A DNA stretch of 38,008 nt from Fragilaria crotonensis. Its lineage: Eukaryota; Bacillariophyta; Fragilariophyceae; Fragilariales; Fragilariaceae. The notes beneath the pieces are model-generated. The model saw only the letters and a program-made list of their open reading frames with translations. It was not told where the DNA came from and made no database searches. Below, piece after piece: positions 31,539-38,008 of this stretch. Location: positions 1 through 38,008 of the forward strand of contig JAKSYS010000610.1 in the NCBI GenBank assembly GCA_022925895.1. Direction: 5' to 3'. Position numbers and translations under genes: made by a program. The number at the start of each line of letters is the position of its first letter. The stretch's first letter is position 1.

Positions 31539-32529
31539 GTGCATTCCACTAATAGCTGCCGCCATGAGTTGCTTTGGTGGCGTCGTTCGCATTTGTGCTA
31601 GTGCAATTTCTGGTGGCTGTTGTCTCATACGATACCTTGTGTCTTCATCGTATCCAATCAGTTCTACCAGCTCATGTTGTCGAATGCCTTGTACTGTACT
31701 AGTGTGTTCATGGTGGTCGTTCGTTATCTCGATTGCAAACGGACTCTCGTACCATTGAATTGACGTGTCACATAGATCCGGTCCTGGGTGTTCCGTGTCG
31801 TAGCATGGCGTCCACGCTGTGACCCATTTGATGGTGGTCGTGTCTTGGCTGTTCCTTTGTATCATTGCTGAGACTTTTGGTTTGTTCGGATCCGTCTCGT
31901 TTCGTGATCGCTCCATTGCTCGTATTTCCGGGGTCGCCTTAATGTTTGGTTCGTTTTGTTCTGCCACATCGTCGATGCTATCCCTGAGTGGTGTCGCGTT
32001 GTTGTGTTGCAGGTGGAATGTGCGCAGCGTGTGGATGTTCCTCATGGCTATTATCATTGTGAACCTTGTTGCGATGGCTGCTCCGTATCTGTTGGCGTGT
32101 ACGTTTGCTCTCAATGTGTTCCATCCTCCGGTTTCCAGCAGGTCTAGAATTTGCTCGTTGATCGTTGAGTGATGTTGTCCCATCGTGACTCCTTGCGGTT
32201 GGGTTGGTGAAGATGATGATGCCATTGTTGCCGTGTCGGACACCGATGGTTATTACTTGTGTGAGTTGCTGGTATTGCTGTTCGGCAGCGTTCTCGTTGT
32301 CCGCTTCACATCCGTCGTGGGCAATGATCCAGTCGACTGTCTCTGTCGGTTCCAGTATTGCTTTGAGTTGTGCAATGCTGCATAATTTCTGGTCTTTTTG
32401 CTGTCTATCAAATGGGTGCTGTGTCTGCCACTCGGGTCCCTCTTCGATGTGTCGTATGTGTGCTGTTATGCCCGCTTCGGTCACTGCTGTTTCCACGTTT
32501 GTTGATCCCGCATTGACTACCCAAATGTT
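31539..32529 (-). pseudogene. cytosine-C5 DNA methyltransferase-like domain inside Gypsy pol
   Basis: Between the last RNase H block and the integrase zinc finger the polyprotein has about 330 extra codons with the block order of a C5-methyltransferase. NIWVVNAGSTNVETAVTEAG (from 32529) resembles motif I with its Gly-rich SAM loop, followed by HIEEGPEW like motif II. VDWIIAHDGCE (Cys 32310-32308) sits where motif IV (PC-x) belongs, but Pro is Gly. A frameshift lies near 32210. GWNTLRANVHANRYGAAIAT then RFTMIIAMRN (32126-32037) matches motif VIII and the strand after it. TPLRDSIDDV follows. IRQHELVELIGYDEDTRYR and RTTPPKQLMAAAISG (31685-31539) resemble motifs IX and X. An active enzyme would methylate cytosine. 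The missing PC and the absence of a clear ENV leave activity doubtful. Alternative: an unrelated Rossmann-like insert. Confidence 0.5.
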
Positions 32530-34570
32530 GCGATTGTTGTCACTCTTTGCGGCGAGCAGTGTCTTTGGTTGATTTCGACTTGTCCCTGCTTGCACTGGTT
32601 GATGGGTGATTGCTATGGGGATTGCGATTGCTATTGGTAGTGACTGTTTCTCTGCTGGACGCCATTGACTTGTGAGGTTTTTATATCTGGTGAGGACGTC
32701 GCATTCGACCATGAATCTGGCGGGTTGATGTACGATTGTGAATAGGAATTGCAGCAGTCTTTGCCTCATTCGTTGGTGTACATGGGTAGGTACATCTTCA
32801 CCTTGAAAGAATTGTCGTAGCCCATTGCAGTCGGTCATCCAGGTGAACTCCTTGCCGAACAAATGTCGTTTGTATTTTTCCATGGCGGCCCAAACCCCCG
32901 TTGCTACTTTGCCTGTGTACGAGGAGTGCATGGCGCTTTCGCTTTCATTGTATTTCCTTGAGCTGAATGTTATTGGACGTAGTCGGAGTTGGTGCATAAG
33001 TTTGTCGAAGCTGCACGGTTCGATTTTCATTGCTTCTTGGGTTTCACTGTGTCTGGCCTCTTTGCTGTCTGGATCTGCCTGCAGTAATACCGCCGCCATT
33101 CCCAATCTGCACCAGTCCGTTTTTAGTAGATAGAATCTTCTTGTATAGTCGGGTCTTGCTAGCGTCGGCCTGGTGATCAGCTCGTCGAGTAGTTCGTTGA
33201 GCAGTTGTTGGTCTTCTCGGTTCCATTCTTGTGCCATTGGGATTCCATTCTCGGTTGGTTTTGTTCCTTTAAGTTTCTTGATGTGTTGTCGCCACCTCCC
33301 GATGCGAAGCTCGTAGTTCGCAATCCAATCTTGGTAAAATCCAATCAGACGGATGAGCTGTCGGAGGTCCGTCAGTGTGTTTGGTGTTTTACATTTGAGG
33401 TCTTCTAATGCTTGCATTTTGGTTCGTGCCGGTCTGTTTCCGTCGGCCTCCACGTCCATTCCGACAAATTCGGCGCTTTGTGGGAAGAATCTGCATTTCT
33501 TCAATTTCACAGTTACTTGATGTTGTTGTAATATTTGAAGCACAATCTCAAAGTATTTTATCAACGGTTTTGTGTCTTCCGAATGAAGCATTATGTCGTC
33601 AACTATTACTTCCGCGTCTGTCCACGGTCGCTCAGCACCTTTCAGTGTTACCTCGACGTCATCTCGTATGCCCAGTTCCGTCGCTCTTTTGTTCCATCTC
33701 CGCTTTAATGTGTCCACAAGGCAGCAGAATGTACCGTGGGCATTGAGGCATCCCATCGGCATGACTGTCCAGCATTTCTGGCCTCCGGGTACGAAGAACG
33801 CTGCTTTGTCTCTCGACGTTTCATGCAGGAGGACTTGCCAGAATCCGCTTTCGAAGTCCATCGTAATAAAATGTTTTGAAATAAATGGTCTTGTGATGGT
33901 GTTTAGTTTCCTATATGACACTGTGAGGCGCCATATGTACTCTGACCAGTGTATGTGATTCTGGTTGGGTTTGGCTGCCAGTACCACCTGAGCTCCCCAT
34001 GGGCTTTGCTCTTGCTTCCTCGATTAATCCATTTTCTTCAAGACCTCGTGTCAGTTGTGTGATGACTCTTGCTTTGTGTGGTCCGTATCGTGGGATTTGG
34101 CAGCATACCGGTTGTGCATTGCCTGTGTCAATGTGGCATACAAATCCTTGGATGTGCTGTTTCAGTCCCTCCATGGCGAAAACGCCCCAGTACTGTTTGA
34201 TTAAATCCAAAATTGGCGGCCTGAGCTCCCCTGGACAATCGTCCCATTGAAGTGACTTTCGTAGTTCCTCGCCGTGTTTGTTCTCGTCGTACTTTATGAT
34301 TGAGTCCGGGTCGCGTTCGCCGACTTCTTGTTTTGTTTTTGATATCGCTGTTCCGCCATTTTGGTACAACACTTCCAGCGCGTCGTCGTCATCCGGCAGG
34401 TATTCAGGTTCTTCGTATTGAGAAATCAGTTTTGGCCTATATGGTCTCTTTTCTGTTACGACTGGTTTCCTTCCGTCATCCATTCGTTGTTTTGCTGATT
34501 CTACTTCTTCTTTGGTAGCGGCGGAAGCTGCTAGTACCTTAATATGTAATTCATTTGTGTCCGTCCTCAT
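32530..34570 (-). pseudogene. Gypsy reverse transcriptase and RNase H
   Basis: The frame 34570-33911 carries the RT entry region (DTGNAQPVCCQIPRYGPHKA, GLEENGLIEEA). A frameshift near 34000 leads into 33987 onward: VSYRKLNTITRPF, ITMDFESGFWQVLLHE with the motif A Asp, DKAAFFVPGG, VMPMGCLNAHGTF, and VIVDDIMLHSE with the catalytic Asp pair at 33600-33595. KLKKCRFFPQSAEFVGMDVE follows. The RNase H part runs from about 33150: FYLLKTDWCRLGMAAVLLQA, SSRKYNESESAM, MTDCNGLRQFF and RFMVECDVLTRY, the usual last Gypsy RNase H block, at about 32700. These blocks and their order identify Ty3/Gypsy rather than Copia. From about 32690 a linker leads to the inserted domain. Confidence 0.8.
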
Positions 34571-34690
34571 TTCGTACGTGACGCCTGATGTATTTTTTAT
34601 GTTGTTTTTGTGCTCCTGGACGTTAGTGGTTTCGTGTCTTTGTCCTTATTTTGTTCCCATCGCGACCTCGACTGTCGTCGCGGCGTGCTG

Positions 34691-35560
34691 TCATTCGGTT
34701 TGCCTGATCGCGATGTCCGTGTTGTGAGTCATCGTGTATACTGCTGTCGCCTCTGCCCTGAATCGGTCTTGTGGCATCGGCGGTGTGCGCCTCGTCGGTG
34801 GTTCGTACTGGATACGCAGTGTTGTGTTCCAGATTGTTAGGTGCACGTTTGGCTCCGCAGCATCGTAGCTCCACAATGCTTTTGTCTTCCTTAGAAAATT
34901 AATTGACACAATTGCCGTAGCCGCTGCTTGTTTGCTCAATCCAAATGTGAGATTGCATGCTGTACCGTTGTATCGGAAGGGTGTCTTGTATTCGATTATG
35001 TGCGTGAGCTTGGGTGCTGTGGCAGACACTTCTACTCCTCCGATGGTGATTTCTTTTTCTCCGTATTCGTGCATGGGTTTAAATGATGCGACAAGCTCTG
35101 GAAATGTGTCGGCCATTGCTTTGTGGAAGTCCAAGCGCCCATTTCTTACTCCAGCACAAGAGTCCAGGGCAATCTTGAGTTTGCCTTTCCCGTGTTCCGG
35201 TCCGATGGGGAATTGACAGTGTGGTAGTGTTGCTTGGCAAGATCTCGAGCGGGATTGCTTTGATGGGAACCGCTTGGAACACCCGGGCAATGAAGTTGTA
35301 TGTGTGGCCGTTGCTGTCGTTTCTTGTGCCTGGCCCGTAATAGTCCATGGGTTGGCTTGATTCTCGTGTTCCGCTGGTACTTTCCATCGTTTCGTCGGTC
35401 CACTTGTTGCGTGCCCATTCGCGATTGAGGTGTTGCCTGTTTCTCGCCAAGATGTCTGTTGCCATCAATGCGGCTGCATCGGCGGCTCGTTCTGCATCTT
35501 TCTTTGAGATAAATCCAAGGTCCTTCCAGTCGCGTATCGCTTCTGTCTTGGCTAACAATG
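34691..35560 (-). pseudogene. Gypsy aspartic protease and gag-pol linker
   Basis: After Gag, two overlapping frames (35564-35079 and 35290-34691) meet near 35220 and read as one polypeptide. The protease part contains KLKIALDSCAGVRNGRLDFH, where DSCAG (Asp 35164-35162) sits in place of the usual DTG/DSG-A active-site triplet. It is followed by typical beta strands (EKEITIGGVEVSATAPK, TPFRYNGTACNLTFGLSKQA). Such proteases dimerise and cut the Gag-Pol precursor. The residue after Asp-Ser is Cys before Ala-Gly, so either the family uses an unusual active-site loop or this copy is altered. The preceding linker is not recognised. Confidence 0.55.
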
Positions 35561-37416
35561 TCAATCTCTCTCACTTTTGTGTCCCTGCTGTTGTTCCTTG
35601 TTCTCATTGCGGCTTTCCCATTCTTCACGCATTTGTTTCATTCTGCGAAACGCGGTTCTTCGCACGTCAGGGTCGTACTTGTTGGGACAGTCTCGGAAAC
35701 TGTGGAACCGGTTCACGTGGTGTGTGGCGTGTCCCGTGCATCCCCAGCATTCGAGTGGTCTGTCTGTTCCACTTGCATTCCTCAGAGCGTTTTCTGCTGG
35801 GCTAAGGAAACAGCATGTGAATGTGTTCCAGTCGTCCCCGTTCATCCAGTTCTGTAGGAGGGTGTGTTGCTCCGTGAGTGGGTCCTCGTCTCCTGTTGTG
35901 TCGGTTGCCTGTTGTCTTGTTGCACTTCCCGGTGCTCCGATGTTGTCGTACGTAGTGCTCCCTTGTTCATCCTTGTGGAATGCCATGAATGTCCTCGCTG
36001 CTGGTCTTGGTTGATGAAGCCTGGTCGCTGGGTTGTATGGTCGGTTTTGGGTCGGGTGTAGCGTGTTTTTGATGAGTTGGATTTGGGTTTCGATGTCTCG
36101 CTCCTCCTCCATTGCTATGTCTCGGATTCGCTGTAGTTGCATCAGTTGGTCTTGGTTGTGACTCGGTGGTGGGTGCCGGTATTGACGTCTGTTCAACTTA
36201 TCCTGCATGTGTGCCGTCAAGAATCGACGAATGTTGTTGGTAAGTTGACCGGGAAGGGTTCTGCGGGTTTGAACTGCTGTACAATTGCCGTGAACCTGGC
36301 GTAGTGTTCTGCAATTGTGGCTGCTGTGGTCTGGCCTTTGTTGTTTGGACCTCTCTGTTGGCATTGGATAAGGCGCGTCACCGGGGTTTCTATAATGCCT
36401 TCTCCTACAAATGCAGGCCTCATCAGCCGTGCAACTACTTTGTATTTTGGGTTTTGCTTGATGTCTTCAATCCAGGTGTTGAATTTATCTTGGCTGAATT
36501 GTTTGCGTTCCAGCATCCCAAACTGTGCGCTTCCTTGGAGGTATTTGCAAACTGTGATCAGTTGTCTGACGTCGCGCAGTGTTGCAAGTGTGATGATGAC
36601 ATTGCTTAAGCTTGCGTTGGGTCCTTGGGGCAACCTGAATAGAACTATCTTGGTATCCGCCCCTGGAATCAGCTGATTCCCTGGCTGGCCTGGGATTGTG
36701 TATCTCCTCCGCGGATCAATCGTCATCTCCATCATAACATATCTTGCTGTACTTCTGAAGTTGGCTTCGTTGGCTCCAGGTTGCGGGATGTTGATGTTCC
36801 GATGAGTTGATGATCGTACCGTCAGGAATGTGTACTCGAATAAGTTGCTTTCATAGTTCGTGAAGGCTTCGGTTAGCAAGGTGGCACTTGTTAGGATGAG
36901 CACTTGGTTGAAATGGTTGACAAGACAGTCGGTCTTATTCTTCCATTTTCCGTTGCCCGCTCTAATTGACTCGATGGCATGTTCGAGGACCATAGATTTG
37001 ACATCTTGTGGGTCCGTAGTCTTCGGACATGGTGCGAGCATGTATGTCACACCGCTCCACGTCTTTTCTTGTAGGTTGAGTCGCCCGTCGGCCTTCAACG
37101 ATCTTGTATTCGCGTAGGTAGGACGTCCACCGGTTCTGCCATGATACCAAGGGTCATTTTGGTTTTCGAACGAGCGTGGCATGGCGGCGAAAGCATAGGC
37201 TGGGGTCGCGTTTTCAATTGAAGATGCAGGATTGTCACCGGGCAGGTTTCCATATAACGAGTGACCATCCCCCAGGAGGTAGGCCCGTCGTAGATCGTCT
37301 GACATGGTCGTTCCGTTTGTATCGTGTCCGGATGATTGTTGTGAGGTTGTGAATGATTCTGTGCCTGGGAGGCTACGTCCTCGATCCACGGGTGACGGAC
37401 AGTTATCGTCTTGCAT
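35561..37416 (-). pseudogene. Gypsy Gag
   Basis: The ATG at 37416 starts 399 codons to 36217. After a frameshift near 36240 the colinear frame (36364-35561) continues. The N-terminus is Ser/Gly-rich, followed by a capsid-like helical region (blocks GVTYMLAPCPKTTDPQDVK, TDCLVNHFNQVLILTSATLL, DPRRRYTIPGQPGNQLIPG). The second frame contains a Gln/Arg-rich helix and, at 35750-35685, a zinc-knuckle-like cluster (CWGC, His, His, then DCP) that fits a nucleic-acid-binding CCHC-type finger with a longer spacing than usual. The end is basic (KSERD). Gag would form the particle and bind element RNA. The start is supported by the second copy at 19195-19490, which shares it. Confidence 0.7.
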
Positions 37417-37434
37417 ATCGTCTCACGTTACAGT

Positions 37435-38008
37435 GACAGCGCTCATCCACCTAAGATGACAAGCTCCTCTCATAGATTTCGACTTTCTTGATGGGTCTTA
37501 CACCGAGGGAATCGTCGTTTCTCCCGTTGCATCATCCGAATCGAGGGTGTTCGAATGACCTACATTGCCATGTGGTTGCTGCAACAACCACATTGCAGTT
37601 GCAATCAATCATCATCATCATCGGCATCAACAAACGGCATGCAAATTTTTTTGTCTGCGAGGCAGAATCTACGGTACATTCTGCTGGAATTTATCAGATT
37701 CTGAATTCTGTCAAAGCGCGCCTCCAGATGATTAGTTTGAATGTTTGAGCATGCAATTGTTTCTAACTACCATTGTCAACGTTGGTCAACATAAATCTGA
37801 TGCAACGTGGAACTAAGAACAGAATAAATTGAACACGTGGAACGGAATTCTGGTGATGTGAATTTGGTTGCAAATGTGCTCTTCAAATCTACGAGAAGTC
37901 CTGAAATAACGTAAGTTCGAGAGCGAGTCCCGTTTCACTTTGAACAGAACATTGGGCTCAGATCCGGTGATGGGGTTTAATAAGGAAAATTTGCATCGTA
38001 GTTTTTTT
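37435..38008. other. non-coding interval at the right edge
   Basis: No gene is supported. A 9-base inverted pair, ATGTGGTTG/CAACCACAT, lies at about 37571-37594, followed by the palindrome ATTGCAGTTGCAAT and an ATC triplet run. This is where the 5' terminal repeat of the Gypsy element would be expected, but nothing identifies it as one. Confidence 0.35.

Larger units (their letters stand above)
29010..37434 (-). mobile_element. Gypsy-type element with inserted methyltransferase-like domain
   Basis: The gene order on the - strand is gag, aspartic protease, RT, RNase H, inserted domain, integrase, C-terminal module: Ty3/Gypsy order (RT before integrase), not Copia. The right end is taken as 37434 because the partial copy at 19195-19490 shares sequence up to exactly that point. 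No long terminal repeats could be found: 28743-29009 and 37435-38008 do not resemble each other. Frameshifts lie near 36240, 35560, 35220, 34570, 34000, 32210 and 30700, and stops occur in the tail, so the copy is dead. It abuts the LINE region. Confidence 0.7.

Noticed and set aside
29371-32172. Several + strand ORFs rich in Cys, Val, Leu and Ser
   Set aside because: They are the complement of the Gypsy pol gene, whose motifs are all on the - strand.
37560-37625. Hairpin plus ATC repeat as a terminator or origin
   Set aside because: Short simple palindromes are expected in such sequence and no gene is adjacent.

Overview
This is a eukaryotic, repeat-dominated window, most likely nuclear DNA of a diatom or a close stramenopile relative. 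The evidence is the combination of transposon families: a DIRS/PAT-type tyrosine-recombinase retroelement, a large CACTA/Plavaka-like DNA transposon, PIF/Harbinger, an APE-RT-RNase H LINE and a Gypsy element of algal type. Their proteins have the motif wording I associate with diatom genomes. The species assignment is inference. No rRNA, tRNA, CRISPR array or bacterial operon was seen. All homology calls come from recognised motifs, not searches.

Layout. 1-2031 (+): 3' part of a tyrosine-recombinase retroelement. A dead recombinase is followed by a 295-bp repeat, a 241-bp spacer and the repeat again, which is the B1-A2-B2 layout of PAT-like elements. It abuts, and probably interrupts, a decayed DNA transposon at 2032 to about 8340. 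That transposon has a + strand gene carrying a Ulp1-like protease domain and a second papain-like domain, convergent with a CACTA/Plavaka-like transposase on the - strand (5049-7923). 8340-9560: a 5'-truncated LINE tail, an acidic low-complexity stretch and a Harbinger N-terminal scrap. 10061-14177: a Harbinger-like element with recognisable terminal and subterminal repeats, a dead transposase (+) and a convergent accessory gene (-). 14178-15431: diverged direct repeats with a conserved stem-loop. 15432-17327 (+): the only intact long gene, an intrinsically disordered protein with CxGC repeats and probably the only host gene. 17328-19194: non-coding and extremely rich in GTAC. 19195-19490: a gag fragment of the same Gypsy family as below. 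19930 to about 28243 (-): a LINE with ORF1 and ORF2 joined by an ATGA stop/start overlap. 29010-37434 (-): a Gypsy element with gag, protease, RT, RNase H, integrase and a C-terminal module. 37435-38008: non-coding.

The most interesting observation is in the Gypsy element. Between RNase H and integrase (about 31539-32529) lies an inserted domain with the order and wording of a cytosine-C5 DNA methyltransferase. Motif VIII-like and motif IX/X-like blocks are clear; motifs I and IV are weak, and the catalytic PC is replaced by GC.

Almost every element is mutationally dead. Seven of the nine in-frame nonsense codons I could place are TGA, as expected if CGA codons decay by deamination of methylated CpG.
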